Positions 1 through 8,038 of a stretch of 64,000 bases of DNA are shown in pieces (the first letter of the stretch is position 1; each line of letters starts with the position of its first letter). The translations under genes were made by a program, and so were the position numbers. This stretch comes from Paludibacter sp. GTDB taxonomy: Bacteria; Bacteroidota; Bacteroidia; Bacteroidales; Paludibacteraceae. A model generated the notes under the pieces. It searched no databases and was not told the DNA's origin. It saw only the letters and a program-made list of their open reading frames with translations. Location of the stretch: the NCBI GenBank assembly GCA_028710895.1, contig JAQTTH010000001.1, positions 62,001-126,000 of the forward strand, in the 5' to 3' direction.

Positions 1-316
1 GTGTGTTTCCACCATCGATAATGATATCACCGGCTTCCAAATGAGGAATCAGTTGCTCGATAAAATCATCAACAGCCTGACCAGCTTTTACCAACATCAT
101 CACTTTACGTGGTTTCGCCAACGAATCGCACAATTCTTTGATAGAGTGCGCACCAATGAAGTTTTTACCGGCACCGCGTCCGGCAATAAATTTGTCAACT
201 TTTTCAACCGAGCGATTGAAAACACCCACGGTAAAGCCTTTACTTTCCATGTTCAATACAAGGTTTTCGCCCATTACGGCCAACCCGATTAATCCAATGT
301 CTGCTTTTTGTTTCAT
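1..316 (-). CDS. gnd: 6-phosphogluconate dehydrogenase, N-terminal part (cut by window edge)
   Basis: This is the first 105 codons of decarboxylating 6-phosphogluconate dehydrogenase, which converts 6-phosphogluconate to ribulose 5-phosphate and CO2 in the cytoplasm. The start codon is at 316-314. The N-terminus shows the Rossmann motif GLIGLAVMG near residues 8-16, the NRS segment after the second strand, the helix-rich 'VMMLVKAG' segment and the 'IIDGGN' motif, all characteristic of Gnd. The rest lies to the left of the window. It is the last visible gene of the minus-strand hexuronate arm, about 150 bp beyond pdxB, with an inverted repeat in between. Its presence beside a LarA-type epimerase and a PfkB kinase supports the route proposed in the findings. 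Confidence 0.9.
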   Translation of the reverse strand, partial: MKQKADIGLIGLAVMGENLVLNMESKGFTVGVFNRSVEKVDKFIAGRGAGKNFIGAHSIKELCDSLAKPRKVMMLVKAGQAVDDFIEQLIPHLEAGDIIIDGGNT

Positions 317-329
317 AATTCTTTTTTTG

Positions 330-465
330 AACCACATAGGCACATAGAACACATTAGGTTCTGATATTTCTATGATTTCGTTTATTAATAATTTATTATT
401 TTATCATTTTGAACCGCATAGTACACAAAAGTATTTTTCTATGATAACTATGTACCTATGTGGTT
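330..465. repeat. Intergenic inverted repeat between gnd and pdxB
   Basis: Arms at 330-347 (AACCACATAGGCACATAG) and 448-465 (CTATGTACCTATGTGGTT) match in 17 of 18 positions across a 100-bp AT-rich centre. The right arm overlaps the last base of the pdxB stop codon. A partial further copy of the arm (GAACCGCATAG) lies near 410. It looks like a dispersed Bacteroidota intergenic repeat; no coding potential is seen. Confidence 0.7.
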
Positions 466-1589
466 TAAATTTTAAATTCTATTTGTTTTAATTTATCCAA
501 TGTTTTTTCAGCAATATTTTTCACATTGATTGTAAATGCCGGAAATTCTCTACGAGTAGGATAATCGCCACGAAGTTGCTCAAAAAGAGCCACATTCGCT
601 CTAAAATCACGATCGTCATTTCGAATATCATAGGTATGTAAAATTGCTTTCGACAAGATTTGCTGCTCAGTTAAGCCTGCTCCATCAATTCCAAAAACCG
701 GATTCAAAGGTAGTTCAACGCCTGAAGGACTCCAATCGTTCAGTCCTAATCTGAAAAAATCACTTATTGCCTGCACACTCATTAGTGTACCTGTAGCTTT
801 TCCATCTTTGGAGTAACCTGCAATATGCGGTGTCGCAATATCGGTCAGGGCTAAAAGTTCCAAATCAATATCCGGTTCGTTTTCCCAACAGTCACACACA
901 AATCCTGAGAGTTGTCCGGATTTAAGTGCTGCCTTAACCGCATTGGTTTCAATCACTTCACCCCGACAGGAGTTAATCAGCACCGGTTTCTTTTTCAGAG
1001 CACTTAAGAACGACTTATTTCCTAAATGGAAAGTAGCATCTTCGCCCTTCATATTCAACGGAACATGCAGCGTAATGATATCTGCTTCTTCCATAACCTG
1101 CTGAATAGAAACAAATTGTCCGGAACCTTCGGCACGTTCACGGGGTGGGTCGTTTCGGAGCACTTTCATGCCGAAAATCTCACAAATGCGGGCTACCTTG
1201 CTACCTACATTGCCCACTCCCACTACAGCAATCGTTTTTTCGTTCAGATTCCAGTCGTTCTTTTCAGCCAATACTATAATGGTCGAAGCAATGTATTGCT
1301 CTACCGACTTGGAATTACAGCCCGGTGCGTTGGTCCATCGAATATCATTTGCTTCGCAATAATCAGTATCGATATGGTCGAAACCAATAGTTGCTGTGGC
1401 AATAAACTTCACCGAAGAACCGGCCAGCAATTTTTCATTGCAAATGGTACGTGTGCGGGTTACAATAGCGTCCGCATCTCTGGCTATTTCCGGAGTTGTT
1501 TTTGACCCGGGTAAGTAAACCACTTCAGCAACGCCTTCGAAAGCTCCGCGAATGTATGGAATTTTATCGTCAATAATTATCTTGATCAT
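465..1589 (-). CDS. pdxB: 4-phosphoerythronate dehydrogenase
   Basis: PdxB oxidises 4-phospho-D-erythronate in the DXP-dependent pathway to pyridoxal 5'-phosphate. The 374-residue product has the D-2-hydroxyacid dehydrogenase layout: a split catalytic domain, a Rossmann domain with GVGNVG at about 124-129, the Arg-containing 'NSCRGEVIET' segment, and the catalytic His in 'TPHIAGYS'. The C-terminal extension of roughly 90 residues is typical of PdxB and separates it from simple lactate or glycerate dehydrogenases. It lies on the same strand as the hexuronate genes, but its pathway is unrelated, so it may only share transcription. It uses an ATG start. Confidence 0.88.
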   Translation of the reverse strand: MIKIIIDDKIPYIRGAFEGVAEVVYLPGSKTTPEIARDADAIVTRTRTICNEKLLAGSSVKFIATATIGFDHIDTDYCEANDIRWTNAPGCNSKSVEQYIASTIIVLAEKNDWNLNEKTIAVVGVGNVGSKVARICEIFGMKVLRNDPPRERAEGSGQFVSIQQVMEEADIITLHVPLNMKGEDATFHLGNKSFLSALKKKPVLINSCRGEVIETNAVKAALKSGQLSGFVCDCWENEPDIDLELLALTDIATPHIAGYSKDGKATGTLMSVQAISDFFRLGLNDWSPSGVELPLNPVFGIDGAGLTEQQILSKAILHTYDIRNDDRDFRANVALFEQLRGDYPTRREFPAFTINVKNIAEKTLDKLKQIEFKI

Positions 1590-1608
1590 TTACTATTTTG
1601 TCATTTAC
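1590..1608 (+). repeat. Dispersed 19-bp repeat, copy 1
   Basis: This is one copy of the family TTACTATTTnnTCATTTAC, which recurs at 4520-4538, 10939-10957, 10985-11003 (inverted) and 11028-11046 (inverted). All five copies lie in gaps of the hexuronate locus. Confidence 0.75.
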
Positions 1609-2030
1609 CATTTACTATTTGTTAGCTCAAATCATTTCTTTGATTCGGTTGAATTCAATTTCTTCTTCATTGTTGTTATTGAGCTTACAATAATTTTCAA
1701 TAATTCGTAATTTTCATTCATCAAATCTTTTAGTAAATCTTCTTTTACTAAGCCAGATTCAACTATCAATTCTAACCAATATAATGTTTCATCTAATTCT
1801 TCTTCAACCATTTTCAGTTTATTCAGGAAATCTTTATCAGATTTACCAAGACAAGCAGAACGATAATTTGCACCTGGAGAAGTCCCGGAACGGATAATCT
1901 GATTACCTAAAGTTTTGCCAGTAATATTATTAGGTAAATTCTCAGATAATTTGATAATTCTAAGAGCAAAAAATTTTAGTCTCTTTTTTAATTCATCTGT
2001 TGTCATACCCCAAATGGTAAATGGTCACTG
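1602..2030. mobile_element. Possible small mobile unit: four-helix-bundle gene inside inverted repeats
   Basis: The four-helix-bundle gene is bracketed by CATTTACCATTTACTATTTG at 1602-1621 and its inverted counterpart at 2011-2030 (CAAATGGTAAATGGTCACTG). The reverse complement of the left copy matches the right one in 17 of 20 positions. No transposase is present. This could be a non-autonomous insertion, or simply two copies of the local intergenic repeat family on either side of the gene. Confidence 0.4.
1632..2006 (-). CDS. Four-helix bundle protein (23S rRNA intervening-sequence protein family)
   Basis: The 124-residue product belongs to the small four-helix bundle family first found in intervening sequences of 23S rRNA genes and related to Avd of diversity-generating retroelements. 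The conserved stretch GTSPGANYRSACLGKS (about residues 41-56) and the following acidic helix 'FLNKLKMVEEELDETLYWL' are the family hallmark. No rRNA or reverse transcriptase is nearby, so its role here cannot be deduced. It interrupts the otherwise metabolic minus-strand gene series and is flanked by inverted copies of an AT-rich repeat, which suggests a stand-alone insertion. Confidence 0.85.
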   Translation of the reverse strand: MTTDELKKRLKFFALRIIKLSENLPNNITGKTLGNQIIRSGTSPGANYRSACLGKSDKDFLNKLKMVEEELDETLYWLELIVESGLVKEDLLKDLMNENYELLKIIVSSITTMKKKLNSTESKK

Positions 2031-2048
2031 AAAAAATGGTAAATTGAA

Positions 2049-3338
2049 TTAGTATTTGAATCTTTCTTTAAATGCCCACAAGCCCAATGCTGGATTGGAA
2101 ATATAGAAAATTTCTTCTCCGTCAGCCATGGTGTTGTAGCCATCACGTAATTTTGCCGGATCGTATTTAGCTGTTACTTCGTCAATATCGGCATACTTGA
2201 ATCCAACACTTTCAATTTCAGCCTGAGTGAGGTTTTCAGCACCTTTTCCCGGACAATACGTTACACTAAAACGACCTTCGGACGAACCATGAATAAGGTG
2301 AGCAGCAGCACTTAAGTTGTTGCGTAATTCTTCATTCTCGTCACACATTTTCAGCGTATTAGGCGTTCCTTTGTAGCCATACTTACGAATCAAACGGTCG
2401 ATTTCCTTGTCTTCGCCAAACTCTTTTAGGGCAGGTGCCAAGACAATCAACTCTCCACCATCCTCGATAGCCATACGGGTACGGTAAACGGATTTATTAC
2501 CCAACCAGGTACTTTTAAACTCTGTAGGATCGAGGTAAACAACCACTTTTTTCAACGGTTTGTCAAGCAAATCAAAATTCACCAACAATGCCAGTTTAGC
2601 TGCTTTTGTGAATACTTCATAATCATCTCCAATATACAAACCACGGCATTTAATTTTGCCATCGGTTTTATCCAAACCAACCACCGTTTGTACATAAAGA
2701 ATTGGTAGATTATTAGTAAAATTATCAGAAGCATAGTTGAAAATGCGACGTACAGGCGTGTCTGCATGACCCATCATACGTTCCATACCGTAAGCAGCAC
2801 CCACAAAGTGACTTTTATTGATACCTTCTACCCCACCCGTTCCTACAAAAATATTCTTGTTGTAGTTGGCCATTCCCACTACTTCGTGAGGAACCACCTG
2901 ACCAATGGATAGAATCAAATCAAAATTACCTTCGAGCAACAGTTTATTAACCTGAGCCGGCCATGGAAATTCCACTGCACCACCCGACACTTCTTTTACA
3001 AATTCTGCAGGCACATAACCAACTGTTACCACATCATTACGCCAGTCGTGCTCACGAATAAGTGAAGCCGGCAGCGTACCAAACATGTGCTCAATCTGAT
3101 GCGCAGTCATTGGCGAGTGTGTTCCCAGAGCAGGAAGTACATCCGTTAGAGCATCGCCATAAAATTGCCAAGTAAACTCAGTCAGTTCGCCCGAACGGCT
3201 AGGCAAACGCGTATAATCGGGAGGAATAGCGAGCACTTTGTGCTTCTTTCCTATCTTTTCCAAGGCTTCAAAAAGTCCTTTTTTCAGGTCTTCGGAAGTG
3301 AATTCAGTTTCAATTGAACCTTTTTCGTAGTATAACAT
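2049..3338 (-). CDS. larA: LarA-family nickel-dependent racemase/epimerase
   Basis: The 429-residue protein has the LarA (DUF2088) fold. Residues matching the lactate racemase active site are visible: the DYTR motif at 41-44, His74 in 'GTHSPMT', His151 in 'VPHEVVGM', Lys161 in 'YNKNIF' (the residue that tethers the nickel-pincer nucleotide in LarA) and His177 (the nickel ligand). The spacings of 10 and 16 residues between the last three equal those of LarA. It should therefore be a cofactor-bearing enzyme that racemises or epimerises a 2-hydroxyacid. Its neighbours are a sugar kinase, an SDR, a tagaturonate epimerase and gnd, so an aldonate is the likely substrate rather than lactate. The cofactor synthesis genes larB, larC and larE are not in the window. 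Confidence 0.85.
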   Translation of the reverse strand: MLYYEKGSIETEFTSEDLKKGLFEALEKIGKKHKVLAIPPDYTRLPSRSGELTEFTWQFYGDALTDVLPALGTHSPMTAHQIEHMFGTLPASLIREHDWRNDVVTVGYVPAEFVKEVSGGAVEFPWPAQVNKLLLEGNFDLILSIGQVVPHEVVGMANYNKNIFVGTGGVEGINKSHFVGAAYGMERMMGHADTPVRRIFNYASDNFTNNLPILYVQTVVGLDKTDGKIKCRGLYIGDDYEVFTKAAKLALLVNFDLLDKPLKKVVVYLDPTEFKSTWLGNKSVYRTRMAIEDGGELIVLAPALKEFGEDKEIDRLIRKYGYKGTPNTLKMCDENEELRNNLSAAAHLIHGSSEGRFSVTYCPGKGAENLTQAEIESVGFKYADIDEVTAKYDPAKLRDGYNTMADGEEIFYISNPALGLWAFKERFKY

Positions 3339-3344
3339 AGTTTG

Positions 3345-3420
3345 ATTTACGATTTTAGATTTACAATTTACGATTGGACTAACATATTTTCAACCCAATC
3401 GTAAATCGTAAACCGTAAAT
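3345..3420. repeat. Imperfect inverted repeat between larA and the kinase gene
   Basis: ATTTAC- and GATTGG-containing arms at 3345-3377 and 3395-3420 are inverted copies, with a 7-base length difference and a 17-base loop. Each arm repeats the word TTTACGATT/AATCGTAAA. It resembles the other AT-rich intergenic repeats of this locus and may fold into a hairpin in the mRNA. Confidence 0.55.
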
Positions 3421-3433
3421 TTAAAATAATAAA

Positions 3434-4510
3434 TTAGCGTTTTACGCGTGCATTTCCACCCCAGATTGACCAGATTTGATCCTCGTCGGCAGGTTGTGCG
3501 TAGTCGGTCAGGAATGTTGTTGCCAAAGCACCCGAAGCCCAACCAAACTGAGCCCATGTTTCAGGTTCCCAACCTTTCAGAATGGCATAAAGCATACCAC
3601 CCACAAATCCATCGCCACCACCAATGCGGTCGAGAACGTTGATTTTACGGGGTTGGATTACATGCCAGTCATCGCCATCGAGCATAATGGCACCCCAAAG
3701 GTGTTCGTTTGTGCTGATAACCTGACGCAATGTAGTTGCATATACCGATGCATTCGGGAATGCCTCTTTTACGCGACCAATCATACCTTTGAAGCCTTCA
3801 ATTTCAGCTTCAATACCTTTTCCACCAGCCTCTGGACCTTTAATTCCCAAACAAAGTTGGAAATCTTCCTCGTTACCAATTAAAATATCAGCAACAGAAG
3901 CAATTTCAGTAAAGATATCGCGTAATTCTTTATCGCGGCCTTTCCAGAAAGAAGCACGGTAATTCAAATCAAATGAAATACGTGTTCCTGTTTTCTTGGC
4001 ATAACGTGCTAATTGCAAGCAAAATTCGCTTGTTTCTACCGACAAAGCGCCAATTAAACCTGATAAGTGAAGAATCTGAACACCTTCTTTTACAAAGATG
4101 CGTTCCAAATCAAAATCTTTCACGTTCAACGTACGTCCAACTTCACCGGCACGGTCATTTAATACGCGTGGTCCACGTGTTCCGAAACCGCTATCAGCAA
4201 TATTAAACTGGTGACGATAACCCCATGGATCACCTTGTGGTACTTCAACACCTTCATAGTCCATGTTACGGGCACGCAGGTTACTTTTAATCATTTGTGC
4301 AATAGGACTGTCTTTTACAAAAGTAGTCAAAACTTTCACCGGAAGGCCTAAATAAGAGGCAACACTTGCCACATTTGTTTCAGCACTTGAAACTTCCATT
4401 TCAAACAATTTACTGCTGTGAACAGGCTGACCATTCACAGGAGTTATACGAACACCCATACTGGTAGCTACCATCAATGAGTATTTAAAATCTTTTTTTA
4501 ATTCTATCAT
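3434..4510 (-). CDS. PfkB-family sugar kinase (aldonate or 2-keto-3-deoxygluconate kinase)
   Basis: This is a ribokinase/PfkB-fold kinase of 358 residues. DLNYR (181-185), NEED (213-216) and the GGGD catalytic loop with Asp300 are intact. It is clearly paralogous to the kinase at 9907-10932; both share the NEED...LCLG segment, a glycine-rich insert and a C-terminal RVxR. It differs where KDG kinases carry GGxxANxA: here the segment reads SSAETNVA (41-48). That change sits in the sugar-binding region and suggests another substrate. Its position between larA and the SDR makes an aldonate such as gluconate an attractive guess. A second KDG kinase remains possible. Confidence 0.8.
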   Translation of the reverse strand: MIELKKDFKYSLMVATSMGVRITPVNGQPVHSSKLFEMEVSSAETNVASVASYLGLPVKVLTTFVKDSPIAQMIKSNLRARNMDYEGVEVPQGDPWGYRHQFNIADSGFGTRGPRVLNDRAGEVGRTLNVKDFDLERIFVKEGVQILHLSGLIGALSVETSEFCLQLARYAKKTGTRISFDLNYRASFWKGRDKELRDIFTEIASVADILIGNEEDFQLCLGIKGPEAGGKGIEAEIEGFKGMIGRVKEAFPNASVYATTLRQVISTNEHLWGAIMLDGDDWHVIQPRKINVLDRIGGGDGFVGGMLYAILKGWEPETWAQFGWASGALATTFLTDYAQPADEDQIWSIWGGNARVKR

Positions 4511-4519
4511 GATATCAAT

Positions 4520-4538
4520 TTACTATTTATTCATTTAC
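4520..4538 (+). repeat. Dispersed 19-bp repeat, copy 2
   Basis: TTACTATTTATTCATTTAC lies just upstream of the kinase start codon on the non-coding side. It matches copies 1 and 3 except at the variable centre. Confidence 0.7.
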
Positions 4539-4621
4539 GATATACCATTTTTTAAGATAATAGAACCAAGAATCAAGATTCTAATTTTTATTTTTGTTTG
4601 TTCTTGGCTCTTTGTTCTATA

Positions 4622-5434
4622 TTAGATACAGAACACATCAAAACCACCATCAATAACTGTGAGTGTTCCTGTAACAAATTTAGAGGCATCGCTGGCAAGC
4701 CAGTGGAGTGTTCCACACAATTCTTCCGGATCACCAAAACGACCAAATGGAGTATGAGAAATAATGGATTGACCACGGGCAGTTAATGATCCATCAGGAT
4801 TTGTCATTAAAGTACGGTTTTGTTCGGTTAAGAAGAAACCAGGCGCCATAGCATTTACACGCAATCCTTCACCAAACTTAGTAGCAAGTTCGGTAGCAAG
4901 GTATTTAGTAAAGTTTGTAACAGCAGCTTTTGAAGCCCCATAACCAACTACGCGTGTCAAAGGACGAATGGCAGATTCGGATGAAATATTAATAATTGAT
5001 CCTTTGTTATTTTTCACCATTTCCTTGGCAAAAATCATTGTAGGAAGAACTGTTCCAAATAAATTCAAATCAACTACTTTTTTGAATGCATCCATATCCA
5101 GATCAAAGATAGTTTTATCCGGCGGAATAGTTGCACCAGCCATATTACCTCCGGCTGCATTTACAAGAATGTCGATACCTCCAAATTCAGCAACAATTTC
5201 CTGAGATGCTATTTCAAGACTTTCTCTTTCCAAAACATCAGCACAGAAACTTTTTACAGCATAACCTTTTGCTAGCAAATCTGCTTCAAGTTTTTGTCCT
5301 GCTTCACGACAACGGTCTACAATGGCCAATTTTACACCTTGTTCGCACATATATTCCGACATGCTGCGACCTAAAATACCACCACCTCCGGTGATAACCA
5401 TTACTTTACCTTTAACATCAAAAATATTACTCAT
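4622..5434 (-). CDS. SDR-family oxidoreductase, probable fructuronate reductase (mannonate oxidoreductase)
   Basis: The 270-residue classical short-chain dehydrogenase has TGGGGILG (15-22), NAAG (92-95), the Ser152/Tyr165/Lys169 catalytic triad, and Asp40 at the end of strand 2, which favours NAD(H). Placed between the UxaE-type epimerase and a sugar kinase, it most likely reduces D-fructuronate to D-mannonate, replacing the unrelated long-chain UxuB. Related SDRs are annotated as D-mannonate oxidoreductases in Bacteroidota; the exact substrate here is inferred from context. Its N-terminal MSNIFDVKGK is typical of the family and the ATG start is well supported. Confidence 0.82.
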   Translation of the reverse strand: MSNIFDVKGKVMVITGGGGILGRSMSEYMCEQGVKLAIVDRCREAGQKLEADLLAKGYAVKSFCADVLERESLEIASQEIVAEFGGIDILVNAAGGNMAGATIPPDKTIFDLDMDAFKKVVDLNLFGTVLPTMIFAKEMVKNNKGSIINISSESAIRPLTRVVGYGASKAAVTNFTKYLATELATKFGEGLRVNAMAPGFFLTEQNRTLMTNPDGSLTARGQSIISHTPFGRFGDPEELCGTLHWLASDASKFVTGTLTVIDGGFDVFCI

Positions 5435-5456
5435 GGTATTTAATTTTTACTCCTAT

Positions 5457-5559
5457 CCCCTAAAGGAAAATAAGAGAAGTTAGTATTGATTTACCTAACC
5501 CCTAAAGATGAATAATTTTAGTTCCGAATGGTCTATATTCTTACTCCTCTTTAGGGGTT
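5457..5559. repeat. CCCCTAAAG intergenic repeat with hairpin arms
   Basis: CCCCTAAAGG occurs at 5457-5466 and AACCCCTAAAG at 5497-5507. The latter pairs perfectly with CTTTAGGGGTT at 5549-5559. The element fills most of the 142-bp gap between uxaE and the SDR gene and may be a transcribed hairpin or a dispersed repeat. Confidence 0.6.
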
Positions 5560-5576
5560 GGGGGTTATTTTGTTGT

Positions 5577-6827
5577 TTACAAATTAAATAAGCGTTTTAA
5601 ATGACGGTCGTAGATATTTTCTTCCACGCATTGTCCAACTACATCAGCATGTTTTTCAATCATTTTGATATACTTATCGCCCATTTCGTAAGCTACTTTG
5701 TAAGCTACGTGAATTAGCTGACGGAAGTTTGGATTATAATCAGGATGACCCGGAATATGACGCAATGTGTTGGCATATTTCTCGCTCGACCAAGAGTTAA
5801 CCTCTTCGATTGTAGGAAGTTCACTTGTTTTGATGTCAATTACATCGGCATAAGGAGCACACAATTCTTCGCTACGATTCAACGAATCGGCATAAATAAA
5901 TTTAGCAGCTTCCAAACCATCGTCGCCAGCAACAGCTAATCCAATCACTTCTTCCAACCAGGTTGTTCCGGCAGTTTTCAGGTGAAGACCTTTATCGTAT
6001 TTCTTGATAACGGCAGCCATAACCGGATAGATAGAGAATTTGTCGGAACCCGAGTGAATACTCAGTTTCAATTCTTCCGGCAATCCGAATTCTTTAACGG
6101 CATAATCAATAACCAATACGTCTTCTTCAAATTCTTTTGCAAATTGATCCACATCACCGGTATAATCCACACCTTTATTGAAACGACCTGTAAATTTAGG
6201 AGCAATAGTTTGAGCAGGAACACCTTTATCGGCTAACATTTTCAAAATGAATAACATTTCGATTGGAGTTTGAGGAGTTTCTACCTCGTCCATAGACACT
6301 TCTGTAATAAAGTTGCCTTTTCCTTTTTTCTCAGCCAGGAAATTGTAAATATCGGCAGCCTGTTGCGTTGCAGCTAAGAATTTATTGGCAATTTGTACCA
6401 GAAATTCGTTTGTAACAACCAATGGATGAGATATACCCGGAACATGTAAGTCACCAACATATTTACTGCAAGAAGCAACAAAAGCATCAACATCAGCTTT
6501 GGCACTTTCTTTACCGATAAATGAAGCAACGTCCAATGTAAAGAAGTCAGAAGAATCTACAAATCCTGCAACGTTACTAAAATTGATGTGGTCGGCATCC
6601 ACGAAGTATTGACCTTTGTAACCCAATGCTTTAACAGCAGCATCCGCTTCGTTGCGGGTATCCTGAGGCACAGTGTGAACATAAGTATGCTCACGGTTCG
6701 ATTTATTCCATACAATATTTATATCTAAGCCCGATTTCTCGTTTGCTTTCATGATAGCTCTTAGTTGAGCTTCGCCCTGGTGGGCAAAACGGTCACCCGT
6801 ACCAATACTAAATTTTCCTAATTTCAT
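5577..6827 (-). CDS. uxaE: Tagaturonate/fructuronate epimerase, UxaE family
   Basis: UxaE epimerises D-tagaturonate to D-fructuronate, joining galacturonate breakdown to the glucuronate branch without UxaB/UxaA. The 416-residue product starts MKLGKFSIGTGDRF and contains the family motifs DADH (77-80), EVSMDE (176-181), KFTGRFNKGVDY (211-222), HSGSDK (258-263) and the HLKTAGT segment near 282; the His and acidic residues probably bind the catalytic metal. The 32-bp gap to the upstream regulator indicates co-transcription with it. Together with UxaC, the SDR, KdgK and KdgA it forms a nearly complete hexuronate pathway. Confidence 0.85.
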   Translation of the reverse strand: MKLGKFSIGTGDRFAHQGEAQLRAIMKANEKSGLDINIVWNKSNREHTYVHTVPQDTRNEADAAVKALGYKGQYFVDADHINFSNVAGFVDSSDFFTLDVASFIGKESAKADVDAFVASCSKYVGDLHVPGISHPLVVTNEFLVQIANKFLAATQQAADIYNFLAEKKGKGNFITEVSMDEVETPQTPIEMLFILKMLADKGVPAQTIAPKFTGRFNKGVDYTGDVDQFAKEFEEDVLVIDYAVKEFGLPEELKLSIHSGSDKFSIYPVMAAVIKKYDKGLHLKTAGTTWLEEVIGLAVAGDDGLEAAKFIYADSLNRSEELCAPYADVIDIKTSELPTIEEVNSWSSEKYANTLRHIPGHPDYNPNFRQLIHVAYKVAYEMGDKYIKMIEKHADVVGQCVEENIYDRHLKRLFNL

Positions 6828-6859
6828 GATAATTAATTTAATGGTTTATTGTTGTTTTA

Positions 6860-7933
6860 TTATTCTGTAAAGTACATGTAATCTTCGATATTTTCCTTGA
6901 TTAATATATCGATAGGCACATAATTAATTTTTCTGATTTCCTGTTTAAAAATAAGTTCCCGACACATATCGCGTACGGTAAAATAGGCTTGCTTATCTGG
7001 TCTTTGAGCAATGAGATAAGAAACCACATCCTGTTTCAGGTAACTAATGTTTTTTTCCAGCAAGTCATAACCAATCAAACGTACATCGGCATGATCTAAC
7101 GCAGCTAAATGCATAGCAAGTCTATACACCTTTGAATTAAAGGTAATTGCTCCTTTGATATTTGTATATGTATTAAATTTCTCTTTCAGGGTTTGCAAAT
7201 TTGCATTTTCATCATCGTTATTAAGCTCTACATTAATGAGTTCAAACTTTTCCTGAAGATTAAACTCATTTATATATTGCATAAAGCCCTTATTACGAGC
7301 TAATGTTTGATTGGAGGCAGATCCTTTACGATGTGTACGAATAACCAAAATCTGAGCTTTCTCTGACAACTCGGAGAGCAACAATTTCGCTGCAATGTAT
7401 CCGCTCTTGAAAGAATTCTGTCCATAGTAGGTTAGAAAATCAACATCATCAATCTGTGAATCGATGAATGAAAATGGAATATCCCGTTTTGTCAATTCGT
7501 TAGTGAATTCGATTGTTTCCTCTCTGAAAATAGGTGAAAGAGCTACAGCATCGGGTTCTGAGCTCAAAACCTCATTTGATACAGCTATAAATGAGTTGGA
7601 ATCAAATTGATTAAACCAACGCTTTTCAACATGTACATTGTGGTGTATAAAATCGATTGCTGCCAAATCAAAACCTTTATCTACATTTTCCCAATATTCA
7701 CCGGGTTGGTGCATTGGATAAAGACAAACAAAACGATATTGTTTCTTGGAAGCTAACGAGCGGGCAAATAAATTAGGGGTATAATTCATTTCCTCAAGAA
7801 CCTTTGTTACAGCCAATTTGCTCTTTTCGGACACATCGCCACGTTGGTGCAGTACACGGTCAACCGTACCTTCCGACACACCCGCTAATTCGGCTATATC
7901 TTTAATTCTTATTTTGGGATTAATTTCTCTCAT
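6860..7933 (-). CDS. LacI-family transcriptional regulator of the hexuronate locus
   Basis: The product is a LacI/GalR-type repressor of about 357 residues. I place the start at 7933, where MREINPKIRIKDIAELAGVS begins; the longer reading adds 35 residues with no family resemblance. The helix-turn-helix lies at about residues 10-30 (IKDIAELAGVSEGTVDRVL), followed by the hinge 'NYTPNLFARSLASKK' and a periplasmic-binding-protein-like sensor domain. It is the first gene of the minus-strand arm and faces uxaC. Two CG-centred palindromes at 7955-7966 and 8027-8038 are candidate operators for autoregulation and divergent control. The effector is probably a hexuronate or pathway intermediate, by inference from context. 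Confidence 0.88.
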   Translation of the reverse strand: MREINPKIRIKDIAELAGVSEGTVDRVLHQRGDVSEKSKLAVTKVLEEMNYTPNLFARSLASKKQYRFVCLYPMHQPGEYWENVDKGFDLAAIDFIHHNVHVEKRWFNQFDSNSFIAVSNEVLSSEPDAVALSPIFREETIEFTNELTKRDIPFSFIDSQIDDVDFLTYYGQNSFKSGYIAAKLLLSELSEKAQILVIRTHRKGSASNQTLARNKGFMQYINEFNLQEKFELINVELNNDDENANLQTLKEKFNTYTNIKGAITFNSKVYRLAMHLAALDHADVRLIGYDLLEKNISYLKQDVVSYLIAQRPDKQAYFTVRDMCRELIFKQEIRKINYVPIDILIKENIEDYMYFTE

Positions 7934-7954
7934 TTCAACATAAACAATAATTCC

Positions 7955-7966
7955 GTGTTCGCACAC
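7955..7966. promoter_or_regulatory. Candidate LacI-family operator O1
   Basis: GTGTTCGCACAC is a CG-centred palindrome with one mismatched pair. It lies just downstream of the predicted regulator promoter, where a bound repressor would block transcription. The ten bases CCGTGTTCGC (7953-7962) recur inverted at 8031-8040. Confidence 0.5.
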
Positions 7967-7981
7967 AAAAATAATTTGACA

Positions 7982-7989
7982 CAAAAGTA
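7982..7989 (-). promoter_or_regulatory. -7 box of the regulator/uxaE transcript
   Basis: On the minus strand this reads TACTTTTG, matching the Bacteroidota TAnnTTTG element, about 50 bp before the regulator start codon. A good -33 TTTG is not seen at the right spacing. Confidence 0.5.
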
Positions 7990-8026
7990 GTACATATTTC
8001 GTAAATATAAAATTATTCGTATCTTC

Positions 8027-8038
8027 GTGGGCGAACAC
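8027..8038. promoter_or_regulatory. Candidate LacI-family operator O2
   Basis: GTGGGCGAACAC is CG-centred with GTG/CAC arms. Ten bases overlapping it, GCGAACACGG (8031-8040), are an exact inverted copy of 7953-7962 near O1. The two sites are 72 bp centre to centre, which would permit looping by a tetramer or two dimers. Confidence 0.45.

Noticed and set aside
1026-1505. 159-codon open frame antisense to pdxB
   Set aside because: The pdxB frame carries clear catalytic motifs; the antisense frame has none.
1632-2006. A 23S rRNA gene fragment around the intervening-sequence protein gene
   Set aside because: No conserved rRNA sequence is visible on either side, only AT-rich repeats and protein genes.
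2049-3338. Annotation as lactate racemase
   Set aside because: The active-site residues fit LarA, but the context is hexuronate metabolism and the family contains enzymes for several 2-hydroxyacids, so lactate is unlikely to be the substrate.
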